Assembly: GCA_015680685.1 (NCBI GenBank)
Contig: MNCI01025182.1
Span: 169,408 to 233,407, forward strand
Source: Gnetum montanum
Taxonomy: Eukaryota > Streptophyta > Gnetopsida > Gnetales > Gnetaceae
Length of the DNA stretch: 64,000 nucleotides
Direction of reading: 5' to 3'
Shown: positions 44,646 through 56,989 of the stretch, piece by piece
Layout: each line of letters begins with the position of its first letter
Numbering within the stretch: position 1 is the first letter of the stretch
Program-made: the position numbers and the translations under genes
Notes under the pieces: model-generated
Databases searched by the model: none
What the model was told of the DNA's origin: nothing
What the model saw: the letters and a program-made list of their open reading frames with translations, nothing else

Positions 44646-45390
44646 GAGATTTTCAATTACTATAGAAGTTGTGTGGAATGTATAGGAGATGTGATGGAAA
44701 ATGTCCAAGTCTCAATAGATGACATCCTCCAATGGATGATTGCCTTGGAAAGATAGGTAGAAAAACTTGAATCGAGGAACAAGAACCTTGAAAATCAGTT
44801 GGAAATTTAGGAAAAAGCTATGACATCCAGTTTTGGATGGTCAGCCCATAGATTTTAAGCAAAAGATCCCAAGATTTATACAAGTGAATATGATGATAAA
44901 CTCTTGGATACATTCATCTTTGAGATGTAGCATTTCTTAAAAATGAATGAATACCCTAATTACTTGAAAATAAATGTTGCTACTCAATTCTTGGGTGGGG
45001 TTGCTTAGACATTGTAGCTTGGTATTGTTCATGAAATGAAGGTTGGCACGAGTCATCAAACAATAGATAATTAGAGTGACTTAACGGTTGCTCTCATCAA
45101 GAACTTCCATCTAAGCACCTCTATTGATCAAGCTTGGGTGAAGTTGAAAGTACTTGAACAAATTGGCAAGTTGAAGGACTATTTACAGGAATACCAAGAA
45201 ATTATCTTACAAATTTTTATAATGGATGAGGAAATAAAGTTTTGTCTCTTCCTTAATAAACTCAAATCATGCATCCAATGGGAGATCAAATCTTGTAAAA
45301 TCATTAAATACAAGGATGCACTAGAATTGGCCACCAATTTAGTAATTGATATGAAGGCCCTAAATCTAGAGAAGGCTCGGGCTTAGGTAG
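44646..45390 (+). pseudogene. Chromovirus-like gag remnant
   Basis: A frame with several stops from about 44675 has VEKLESRNKNLENQLE (coiled coil), FGWSAHRF, KDPKIYTSEYDDKLLDTFIF, FLKMNEYPN and, in the open piece 45138-45386, LKVLEQIGKLKDYLQEYQEI and ELATNLVIDMKAL. This matches the capsid part of Ty3/gypsy gag in order and length. It abuts LTR unit D, which belongs to another family, so the junction at about 44645 joins two elements. Confidence 0.6.
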
Positions 45391-48300
45391 TACCTCATGA
45401 TAAGAGGTCAAGTGGTGGACCTAATAGTTTATGAGGTAAGAATTTTCAAGGTGGTTTTTGGGGTTTTCATCGTTCCAATACCTCTCATTCCTAGACATCC
45501 TACCAAGGCTTTGAAATACATTGGACACCTGAAGCCCATGAAAAATTTTGAGAGAAGCATCCATGCTTTAGAGGACCCATCGATAATCCTCCAAAGATCC
45601 TAAACATCTAATGTTTTATTTTTTTGAGAAACCATGTCACTTGAAACTACCTTCAACATCTGAATTAATGACCTATTGGAAGGGGTATGAATGGACATGC
45701 TAGAAGAGGTATGAATGGAGAATGTCGATTGAATGCTCTCGACTATCAACCACAAGCTAGATTGTAGGTGATTGAGGTTATTGATCAAGATAAAAAGATG
45801 AGATCTTTGGGGATGATCAAGAAAATCTTCCAAAGTTTAGAAAATGTCAAGGAAAACCTATAAGTTAAACCAACATAAGATCCTAGCTTGCACATGGTCC
45901 AAATGGTTCTTGTTTAATTTTCATGAAGACATTAGATTTTTTGATTGACATAGGTGCTAGCCATAATTTTCTCTCACCTAGGATGGCTTGTAACCTCAAC
46001 TTACTAGTATATCTAGCCATGTCATCCTATAAGTTGATCAAGTTATACCCTATTAGATGCACCTTGGTGGTGAAAGATGTGATACTAAAGATCAGATGAT
46101 GGAGTGGAAAATTGGATTTTTCAATCATAGACATTCACTCCTTCTAAGTCATTCTTGTTCAGAAGTTCTTCAAAAGTGCAAAAGTGGTTGTTCTATCATA
46201 TATGAATGCTCTTTACATTACACATGAGGTTGCATCGTGTCTAATGAAAACCTCTATCCCAAAGAAGACTAACACTAATTGGGATGTTCAGATTTTTTTG
46301 CCTATGATCATGAGGAGGATCATGAAGGATCCAACACAAGAAATGTTCTTGGATATGCCTAGGGAGGTTGGAGATGAAGGTCTTGTGTAGGGAAACACAA
46401 GATTCAAAGAAGTATTAGAGAGATACAAAAATTTAATTCCAAAGGAGTTACCTAGGATGCTACTTGATCGATGGATGATTGATCATAAAATTAAGTTGTT
46501 GCTTGGGATTGCTCCTCCTAGGCAATGATCTTAGTGGATGTCTACACTTGAATTGGCATAACTCAAGAGGTAAGTACAAATTTTTGTTGATAAGGGATGT
46601 CTACGATCTTCAAAATTCCCTTATGGTGATCATGTGTTGTTTGCTAAGAAGGAGGATGGATCATTGAGGTTGTGTTGTGATTACAAGCTACTTAATAGGT
46701 ACACTGGTAAAAATAGATATCCAGTGCCACTAGTTTCAAACTAATTAGATCAACTAGCAAGAGCTCAAATTTTCTCTTGATTGGATCTCCACCAAGGCTA
46801 TTACCAATTACGAATTGTAAAGGATGATGTAAGATGACATGTGTCACTTGCTATAGATTATACAAGTGGATGGTCATGCCTTTTATTTTATGTAATGCCC
46901 TAGTGAATTTCTACACCATGATGAACAAGGTGTTTTGCCCATTTCTAAATAAGTTTGTGATGATGTATCTAGAAAACATTTTAGTATACTCTCACTTAAT
47001 GAGCAAACATGTTGAACATTTATATTTTCTATTATCAAAATTACAAGAGCATAAATTCTTCCTAAAGAAGGAGAAGTGTGAGTTTTCCAAGCCAAAGTTG
47101 AAATTTCTAAACCACATCATTGGTGTTGGCAAGGTTAGCCTTGATCCAAAGAAGGTAGAATCCATTGTTGCATGGCCTATCCAAAAGGATGTACATCAAT
47201 AATGACAATTTTTGGATTTGATGAGTTACTATCAAATATTTATTCAAGGATTCTTAGGTGTGACTACTACTTTGAGAACCTTGCAAAAGAATGAAGTTGT
47301 GTGATATTGGATTTCTCAATGCTAGGAAGCTTTCAATAAGATTAGGTTGGCCCTCATGGCTCATCTTGTATTGGCCCTTCCTAACTTTTTGAAGTCTTTT
47401 AAAGTTCATACAGATGATTTGAATGAGGTAATTGATAGCATTATTTTACAAGACCATCATTTAATGGATTTTAAGTCAAAGAAGCTAAATCAAACTAAAT
47501 AGTTATGATTGGTGCATGAAAAGGAAATTCACCATTATGCATTATCTTTGCACTTGGTGATACTATCTGCTAGGTGAGTCTATGGTTGTAAAGATGGACA
47601 ACATTTCCATAGGTTATCTTTTTGAATTAGACTAAGTTGAATTTGAAGCAAGCTGGATGGTTGGGCATGTTGCAAGAGTTTGACCTTCAATTTGTTTATT
47701 GGCCAAGAAGGGAGAATGTGGTGGCAGATGCATTGAGTAGGCATCCACACATAAATGCAATTGATTAAGTGAGAAACCTAATTACTCAAGGGTGACAATT
47801 GATTATAAAATCTTACACGATATAAAATTTGGATTACAGCATGATCAACATGCCCAGAAGTTGCTAAAGCTAACGTATAATGGAACTGACTCAAATTTTA
47901 GTGAGATTAAAGACCTACTCTTTTTTCAAGGAAGCATGAGTCTATGTTCCACAATGGAATACTTTGTGTCACAAGATTATTAATGAGTTTCATAGCATTC
48001 TCTAGGTAGGATTCTTAGGCATAAATGTAGTGGCATTGGTTGAGATGCACTTCTATTGGCCATATTTGGGAATGGATGTTGCAAACTTTGTGCAAAGTTG
48101 TCTCATCTATTAGTAGGATAAGAGATTGAATGAAAAGTTAGGTGGATTTCTTCATCTAGTGGAGATTCTAGAGTTGTCATGGATAATAGTCTCTATGGAT
48201 TTCATCTCAAGACTTTCCAAAATATAAGGATGTTCTAGCATCTTTTTAATTGTAGAAAAGTTATCCAAATATGTCATCTTCATTTTTTGTTCTACCCCTT

Positions 48301-49218
48301 GCACAGCTAAGGATGAAACAAACTTGTTCTTTGGAAATTTTATTTGAGACTTTGGCATGTCGTCAAGTATCATCTCAGATCGTTACTCTTGGATCACATG
48401 TGATTTTTAGCAGAAGTTGCTTCATATGTTTGAGACAAAGCAACGAATGTCTTTTAGGTATCAACCTTAAATATATGGATAGATAGAAAGGGTTAACTAG
48501 GTTTTAGAGAAATATCTATGAAATTTCATTTTGTTTGATCAAACTAATTGGGTGTCTTTGCTTTTAGTAGTTCAATTTACTTACAACATCTAGAAATCCT
48601 CAACCACAAATTTCTCTCTACCAGAGTTATCCTTGGGTAGGAAACCATTAGTTCCTCAATTGGTGGAAACCTCCCATTGGGTTTGAATCCATTAGTAAAT
48701 TAATTCATCAAGTCTTGGATAGATTACATCAAAGTTGCTCACATGTATCTCAAAAAGTCAATGCAACACATAAAAAAGTATGATGATAACAAAAGGAGAT
48801 TGTTGGAGTTTGCAGTTGATGATTGGATATTGCTAAAAATGGATTATGTAGGGAAAATGAGACCAAAGAAAGGGGCCAACTAGAAATTTCTCAAGTTTTA
48901 TGATGTACCTTTAAAGAACATTACTTGGATCACACTAGTTGCTTACGAATTACAACTACCAGTGTACTTAGCCAAGTACCATTCAATGTTTCATGTATCC
49001 ATGGTTAAAAAGTTTAATCTTGGAGACACATATCCTTCCACACTAAGGTCAAGGGGACCTTTGAATATTAAGGCCACTAAAGGATGATGAATTCACTCCA
49101 TTGTTAATATGTGCACCATAGGATGAGCTCTAGATCAAAAGATGGAATTTCTTATACATTGGCACAGTATGTCCTTGGAGGACATATGGGAGGAATGGAA
49201 AATCCTTCAAAATAAGTA
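45390..49218 (+). pseudogene. Chromovirus-like Ty3/gypsy pol remnant
   Basis: Protease: DIGASHNFLSPRMACNLNL near 45948. Reverse transcriptase 46560-47202: MVMPFILCNALVNFYTMMNK and VMMYLENILVYS, where Glu-Asn replaces the catalytic Asp pair. RNase H about 47330-47760 with HTDDLNEVIDSIILQDHH and an end reading PRRENVVADALSR-like. Integrase about 47830-49080: WIIVSMDFISRLSK near 48178, VEKLSKYVIFIFCSTPCTAK, IISDRYSWI, RVN.VLEKYL. The C-terminus at 49142-49218 reads MEFLIHWHSMSLEDIWEEWK, close to the chromodomain signature HWKGYP-x-DATWE-like. Many stops and frameshifts; clearly inactive. No LTRs were found around it. Confidence 0.75.
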
Positions 49219-50320
49219 GACTTTCATTGCAAATTTCTACACAAAAAACCACATTAATTTGCCATTGTAGATGTACATGGGTGGTCAGCTAGAGGTAGCC
49301 ACAAGCTAATGGAAGTTATAGTGCTGGGAGCTTGTGACGAAAGAAAGTGAGAGTCATAGTGACAAGTGGGGACACCATAGTGGATCCAAGACAAACCACT
49401 TTTTCGAGAGGTAGAAAATGTGTCTTCCCTCTCAGTTATGGAGTGGGTGATATGCCACAATGGGGCTAGATACTTGAGATTCCTACACATGCTAGTGAAA
49501 GGCTATCACTAGTCATGGGAAGTGGTTCCCTTGAGGTATGTGTAGCCTCTCCTTAGATGCAGTGGATAGACTTTATGCCCCTGTTTCATGATAAGAGATA
49601 GAGGAATGGCTCACATGTTAGATGAGTAGATATTTCATTGGGTGGAAAGGTTGGTAGAGTTTACATGCAAAGGGAAAATCACTTCTTCCTTAATCTAGAT
49701 TGCCCAAACTTCTCTAAGCCTTTATTGAATGTTAGAATGAGTTCAACATTTTGGCCTTACGGTTGATAACCCTAGCTATTGGACCTTCTTATCTATAATT
49801 GTTGGATGGGCTTCTATAAGTTCAAGGATCCTCAATATCCATTTGGGAATCTCCACATTTGAAATAGTATACGCTTCAAGGACATCACTTCTTTCAAGTG
49901 GGAAAGATTGTAAGAAAAAATGCCTTGTTGGTGGATCAAAGACTATTTGTTTCCAAGATAGGGGTTGGAGGAGCATAGAGATCCTTTGTGGTTCCATGCT
50001 ATATTAACTATCATTACCAACAAGGAGAACTAAATTTTTTGATTCTACAATGATCGTAGATATGTAGACAACATGGGTTGGATAATCTAGGTGTGGTGCC
50101 ACATCGATCCTTGTACTAGATTTTGAGGAATCTAATAGTGAGGCAACCCCTTGTAGATACATCGTAGCTTATTACCAATGATGTCTACAAGGGTTGATTG
50201 AGTACTTATGTGTTATACTTGATGGGATATTATAGATGCTTTCAATGCTTATGTAAATGGTGCACCTCCCATCTACCGATTGATGACAATCATGTATTAT
50301 GTGGTGCATGAAAGATTAGT
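49219..50320. other. Region without a recognisable gene
   Basis: Short frames only (up to 78 codons). It may be 3' sequence or an LTR of the chromovirus-like element, but no matching copy exists in the window. Confidence 0.4.
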
Positions 50321-50327
50321 AAATCTT

Positions 50328-50536
50328 AAGCCATAGTCCATCTTCGCTATGCTTTGGGTGACATACACTAAAGTAAGACTTAATGATGGTGCTAAAAGGT
50401 ACTTTTCTAGAGCAAAACTATTATAGACTGGGCCTAAGCTATGCTTATAGGCATAGTCCTTCTTGACTATGCTTTGGGTGACACACATTGAATTAAGACT
50501 TAAGGATGATGCCAAAAGGTACTTCTCTAGAGAAAA
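50328..50536. repeat. Two direct repeats of about 85 bases, 124-base spacing
   Basis: The segments at about 50328-50411 and 50452-50536 share CTATGCTTTGGGTGACA, AAGACTTAA and CAAAAGGTACTT/CTAAAAGGTACTT with about 85% identity. The minus-strand ORF at 50297-50515 is produced by the repeat. Confidence 0.8.
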
Positions 50537-50539
50537 ATA

Positions 50540-53500
50540 GCTAGATTATTAAGAATGTAAAAATTCATGGACAAAAACTAATAACATGCATTTACATTTC
50601 CTCTTTTTATCTTTGCATTCTATTGTAGTTTTAATTATTTCTTCTACCGAGTTCGGTATAAAGATTTTACTTGTGTAACTTCAAAACTACATTACATCTA
50701 GATAGCAACATTTTTTCAACTATGATTTGGATTTGTGGGTACAAATTTTTTCTTTAAGAAAGCAAGTTATTGGCATTAACTAAAACAAAATCAAATAAAA
50801 ATAGGGCTATTCTTTTAGTCAGTTACTAGAAATTACCCAAAATAAGCAACTAATTTAACATCTACCCATGAATGGTTAATAAGCATTATAGTATAAAAGA
50901 TAAAAGATTATTATAAAACCAAAAAACATTTGCAAAAGTCTCTGGAATATTTGGTTGTCCTGAATTGAGTAGAACCTATAAGCAAGATGGGATTTGAAAC
51001 CTACAGTATAAGTCTATGATGATGATTACTATAGGATAGCTTTAGAAGTTCTTAGCCCACCGAAGGATTTCAAGGTATGGAAGGGTTTACATTATGCTAC
51101 TGTGAGGAAAATATGACTTTGATGACACAAATATATGCATTACTTTAGAAAAGATGACATTGTAGAAAACTTGGCTTTACATCATCCACCTCATTGAGTC
51201 CATGAACAGGGCCATGGCATCAATGTTGGTTATCTAGTTATCCTCAAGATTGGGGTGCCTAGTTATGTCTTTTCTACCATAGATCTAAAATGTTGGAGGA
51301 GGAGTTTGAAATTCTAAAATTTTTTTAACTATGCAGCTAGCAATGATCATGGATGATGAAGGCAAGGAGACGAAGACATGCATACATGGTATGTCTTATA
51401 TGTCATTTTTAACAATGTGAAATTGCATGTGGGGGATAAAGAAATGCATTTAATGCAAAAGTAAGACCTTATGAAGATTGCAGGATAAAAAAACATTAAA
51501 GGAATGCATGCATTTGTTTCCTTGCACATTTGTGAAAATTTTAGACTGGAAAATAAGGGAATGTATGCAATGCATTTAATGTAAAAGTAGGACCAGAAAC
51601 TATGGGTTGGTGAAAATAGTTGGCTAGCAAATAAGTGAATTTATTTAATGCATTGCCTCATGAGGGTTGATACATAGGCCATGTGTAACAATGTTGCCCA
51701 AACATTGTCTAGCACCCCAAGGAATTCCTTAAGATCCAATGGATCTAGGGCAGAAAACCTAGGGAATATACCTCTAATAAGCAAGCAACCCATGGATGGG
51801 AGCTAGTGGCACAACAACTTTTAATAAATGAGCATGCACCTCAAGGAGAATGACTAAACTCCGAATGAGGATCGTGCATATAACTACACAAGGAACCCTA
51901 GTAGACATCATCGGTGGAAGGGAAATGATGCATCTACAAGGGGATGCCTCACCACCAAATCCCTCACAATCTAATACAAGGTTTAGCTTGGCATCACACC
52001 AAAAATATCTAGTCTTAGCTGCCTACATATTTGTGATTACCACAAAATTAGGGCCATATAGTTCTCCAAGTGAGGGTAGTATGAAGAAGATATAGAGAGG
52101 GATGCAACAGAGGGAGTCTTGCTGCTGGCTTGGTACCACCAAGCTAGGATGGATTTTCCAACACTTGAGTATCACCCAAGGGTACTTCAGATTGTTCCAT
52201 GATCCCTAAACCACGGGGATTCCCCAAGAGAATTGCTATCCTAAGACATTTCTCACAATCCTCCCCCATATAAAAGAACTAACTTCCTCAGAGCAGAGCC
52301 TAGGATGACTTTGAAAGTACACTTTAAGTATGGGTTTGGGACTTTGTCAACTCTAGGGAATCCGTAAACTCAACTAATGCTAAGCTTGAAGGAAGGTACC
52401 AACCCCAACACCTAATACATCCTTCCATCTAATACCTTTCATGAAATGCAAAGGGCACTTGGAAGAACCACCAAAATTTTCCCTACTCTATGATAAGAGG
52501 GAGAACTTCAACCCAAAGGGCCAACATCTCTAAGGCATCCCATAGATCCATTCCTTATTAGGTCTAGAGACTTATCTACCTATGTTAGAGGACAAGCTCT
52601 TCTTTCATAAGAGTAGCTAAGTTTCCCTTTAAATGGCATCTTAACACCCACCAATTTCCTTGATTTTTTTGTCATTAATTTTAAGGGCTCACCAGGACCA
52701 CTACCCCATGGTGATGGACTTAGGAAACTAAAATTGAGAGGGGGAACATGCTCCAAAAGAGCCATGTCTCTGCAAACAACTCAAGTTGTTAGAACCCTAG
52801 GATCTGCTTCTCACATCAAGACCTATGGGGTCTCACCAATGCAACCATCTAAGCACTGAATCACCACATCTATATTGTCCACATATTGTTTTTTGTTTTC
52901 CCACATCATGTTTGTTTAGGCTAGTAGGAAGGGAGTCAAGCATGATCTCCCTTCAAAACAAGGTACAGAGGTAGATCTTTTGAACCTGATCTTGCCATCT
53001 GTAGACACACCAACATTGCAATCCACATTTCATTGACCAACACTATTCCATTTCCATAGTAAAAGAGAAGATCCAAAATTTGTTTGAGAAACTTCTCCAA
53101 TAGGCTATCATAGCATACACACCCAATTTGTCATCAACATTCTTTGGGATTGTCCAACATTGAGAACACTCACTTGAATGCTAGAACAAGTGGAGGATAT
53201 GTTGGGTAGCCAAACCCAAGACAATCCTTCATACACACGTCTCATGTCAATCGCTACCACATCATTCATTATACCATAATGTTCCATTCATGGAGAAGGA
53301 TCAACCACACTTGTATCTTACAAGATATCCTTCCCACTCCAAGATGTGGGATAAGCACCATTTTCTAAATACTTAGTCTAAGGAAGCATGTAGAATCACC
53401 TCCAAGGATAACCAAGTCATGAATTCTCCAAGGAACATCTAAGGTCCCAAAATCTAAATTTTCCTACCATGCTAGGAACAATCACAACTCACAATCAACA

Positions 53501-55730
53501 CCTTTCATTGGATTTTTAAACCTAAAGGGAAGATCCTCTTTAAGAGGTTTCTTTCATAGGCAAGTACAATAACATAACTACACCTTCACCATGCCCATGA
53601 TACATACCCAAGTAGTCCACATAGCTAGCACAATTATATTGTCAAATTGCTACCAACTGAGGGAAGACATGGTTTGACAAGTCTTACCCACATTTGATTG
53701 CACCTTAAGAACAACTCGAGAAGTGAAAGAGTTCATCCCTCAAAATTTCACCAAGAAGGAGTTTTGTTTCATCATAGGAGCTTTGGGTCTCAGTTCATAC
53801 ACACTAGTCCATCCCATTTACAACAATTCTAGTGCACATGGCTACACCACTGCCTATTACCATTGAACCCAAACAACAAATGCAAGAGTCAACAAGAGCA
53901 TTTTGCCCATAGGAGGACTAGGTCCTTAAGATAATTTTACAAAGAATGGGCTTCACCAACATTAATTACCAACTCAAAAAAATACACAACTCATCCTTGA
54001 ATGGTTTACAATAAGAACAGTCTACCAAAGAACCCCAACAAGGAAGTCCCTCTAAAGCCCCAAAAGTTGAGAGAGAGTAAATAAGATCAGGCCTTGCTTA
54101 CAAGAGAAGAAATATATACATTTAGGCTACATTAACAACATGGCCTCATAAGGGAGATTCCATGAATTCCACCACGATAACAATATCCTATGTCTAAAAA
54201 TAAGCCCCAAGAGTTCAAGGACATAGGACCACTACTTAGAATAAGTCCCAAACATCAACTATTTCTAGATCCCATCTAGGGAACAATTGTCTTGATACAA
54301 CCTACATTATTATTTTAGGAACTAAAGAGGGTATTCATTGGAATGGAGAATGGTCCCCCATAGGACTAGAGAATCACCAAGTAATATCATGCTCAGTCAT
54401 GCTATCCCACCAAATAGGTTAGGAAACAAACATAATTTAATAATACACTAGAGAAATGGGACTATACATTAGAGAGAGCTAGTGTGATACATCAGAGTAC
54501 ACAAGGAACAAAGTACACAAGGGAGATGGGGCGATATGTCATAGCCTGCAAGGCACATTAATCCCAAGTCATGAAAGCACACCATAGTCCACAAAAGCAT
54601 CAATAAGTCCCAAGTCATGAGAGCACATCATAGCCCTCAAAAGCATTAGAAGCAACTAGTCACGAGAGCACACCATCATCGACAAAAGAACCAACCCCAA
54701 TCATGAGAGCAAGGGCTCAAGTATTTTCGAGCATGTGCAAGTCCACTATGTAGGGAAACCAAGAGAAGTCACAATTTGTGTAACTGTAACATTATTTATT
54801 CAAGGATGGACCACCATCCAAATTCTTACAAAAACTACTCCAAAGATCACATCCAACCATGGAACAGGGAGTCTAGATGTTAATACCTAAAACTCAACTC
54901 TACCCCATATCTAGACATAACAACATCACCTTTGATTTGAAATTTTAGTTTACCATTGCAATTCACATTGCCACTACGAACCACCTACTATCAAGATCAA
55001 GCTCATCAAACAAATGTTTTTGAATTTCATGCTACATTCCATCATTGACCACCCATGAATAAGATTTCTAGCAATCAAGGAACCCAAGAGGAAGAGTTCC
55101 CAAAACTTATTCTATCTCAAGAATGTTCACCAAAGGACACATCATCATGGCATACCAATATCATCAAGAACACATAGCATTAGTTCAAGAGCACCTTGGG
55201 AAAGGACATGCCCTAGCCTCCTCATTACAACACCATTTATCAACAAATAGAATTTTTCATGGGGATTTTAATAGAAATACACATCAGGGCACAAAGGTTG
55301 GTTACAACATAGAGAGGAGGTGCTTCAAGGATAAGCACAAGGAAAACATCATACATCATGTTTGGCCTTTTCATAGGGTGTGGCATAGACCTAAAATAAG
55401 GAGATAGCTAATTCACATAGGGAAATAACATCTAGCACTTTTGTGTGCATAAACTATCAAAACTGAGTACATCACAAGATTACATCACAATCTCACACAC
55501 TCGAGGATAGGAATACATTTAGTGGACATAATACATGGCATTTGGGAATGCTACCTAGGCCTAGAAGACTATAGGACAAACTACCTGAGCCCTCCTAAGC
55601 TGAAAGGTTTAGGCCACTAAGAGTACACTAAAGCTACACCATGCTGTTCTAAGAAAAACTTGTCTTTATCTCTGCATGTACATAAACAACTATCACACTA
55701 CACTACGCATACATGAACAACTATCGCAAT
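50540..55730. other. Long region without a recognisable gene
   Basis: I examined both strands for transposase, reverse transcriptase and gag blocks and found none. Frames are short and interrupted. A diverged tandem pair around 51425-51600 shares AATGCATTTAATGCAAAAGTA and AGGACC/AGACC. Minus-strand frames near 52200-52770 have long runs between stops but no motif I can name. It may be very old transposon DNA. Confidence 0.4.
54563..54690. repeat. Short tandem repeat, about 46-base unit, three copies
   Basis: CCCAAGTCATGARAGCACA followed by CCATAG/TCATAG and CAAAAGCAT starts at 54563 and 54609, with a diverged third copy (AGTCACGAGAGCACACCATC) at about 54657. Confidence 0.75.
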
Positions 55731-55732
55731 GT

Positions 55733-56674
55733 TGATGAGCGGTGAGGTACCCATACATCCAATCATACAAATCATGAAGCATTCACACATAACTCGGTTG
55801 AATTCTATGGACTTTATTGTTTCCAATGCACTAGTCCTTTAGGAAGTGAATCTAGCCTTAAGATCAATCATTGTCCTCCCAATTACACTTGTGATGTATG
55901 TTGGTATGGTTAAGTGTAACTGAGGCATCCAGTTTTTATCATTTTGTATTTTATATTCTGGGTTCTTGAAATGTAGGAAAAAGGAATCTAATTAACTAAT
56001 ATAAATTAATTAATTAACTACTATTTAACTAATCCTAACATAAGTATCCATTCCCACTTTCTATACACATCCTGAACCCACGTATTCACTGCTAGGTGAC
56101 CAAACACTACGCTACTAGGCATACCAAGTAATAACGTTGTTGGGATTACCAAGTGAATATATGTTACACTCGTAGTCCTACTTATGTATTTAATCTATCT
56201 AGCTTAATAACTTGATTAACTCAATTGTTTATAAAATACTTGCAAATTAATTAAGAAAAATTAACAAATAATTGAAAACATTGAATGCATAAGTAAAATA
56301 TCTAATATATCCAAAGTGTTGCAAGGTTTATCAAAAACCTCATCTTTATTGTCGCACACACTATCATGCTCAGGTATATCAATGCATGAATAAATATCTA
56401 TACACTCAATGACTCTTGTTATGGGCACTCAAGGAAAAAATTCTAACTTTTGAATGGGAAAAATGTAAGAGCTTCACAACTACTAAAATTTGGACTCCTC
56501 ACAAATGTGACTAGTAGGCACATATTTATAGGCAATGGATAGACACCATGTCGATGAGGCTTTGTCAATATAGGTCGAGATGCATCGATGAGGCCACGTC
56601 AACAAGGCCTTGTTGACATAGTTGACTATGTCGATGAGGCCTCATCAATGTAGCCAACCAACGATGACTCATCA
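55733..56674 (-). repeat. 3' LTR (minus strand) of the TGATGA...TCATCA family
   Basis: On the minus strand it begins TGATGAGTCATCG (at 56674) and ends GGTACCTCACCGCTCATCA (at 55733), matching the tail of the LTRs at 2820-3700 and 8038-9046. It has a TATAAATA box at about 56525-56532 and AATAAA at about 56351, both read on the minus strand. The minus-strand sequence just before it (GTGGTTGTA) corresponds to the polypurine tract place of the element at 2811, so this is a 3' LTR with its internal part at higher coordinates. Confidence 0.75.
56598..56617. repeat. Perfect 20-base palindrome in the U3 region
   Basis: GTCAACAAGGCCTTGTTGAC equals its own reverse complement. Around it (56538-56660) lie four or five variants of GTCGATGAGGCCTCATCAAY. 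Similar pieces occur upstream of the TATA box in the LTRs at 2820 and 35717, and near 60264-60330. Confidence 0.85.
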
Positions 56675-56989
56675 TACAACCACAATTGAATGAAAATTTT
56701 TCCTTGAGTTCTTTTACAAAATTGGGAAGGTATGGGATTATTGATTGAGTTTTTTTTTAAAAAAAAAAACTTGATTGACTTAACAAAAAATGGAGTGCCT
56801 AGGTGTATGGATCAACACACTACAAAAATGGTGGTGTTTAGGACATAAAATTGAACACCATGATACAACTCTTCAAAAATTTGATAACATGTTCCTTGAT
56901 TGTGTGAAGCTCATTGGAGAAGATCAAGATCAAATGGTCCTAGGCGGTGGTGGTTCTTGTGGCTCCAAGGGACCTTCAATAGCTTAACA

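Noticed and set aside
52200-52770. Possible minus-strand pseudogene with long runs between stops
   Set aside because: I could not match any block to a known family, and both neighbouring frames look equally open.
55123-55407. 94-codon plus-strand frame rich in His and Lys
   Set aside because: No motif, no conserved copy, and low-complexity composition typical of the region.
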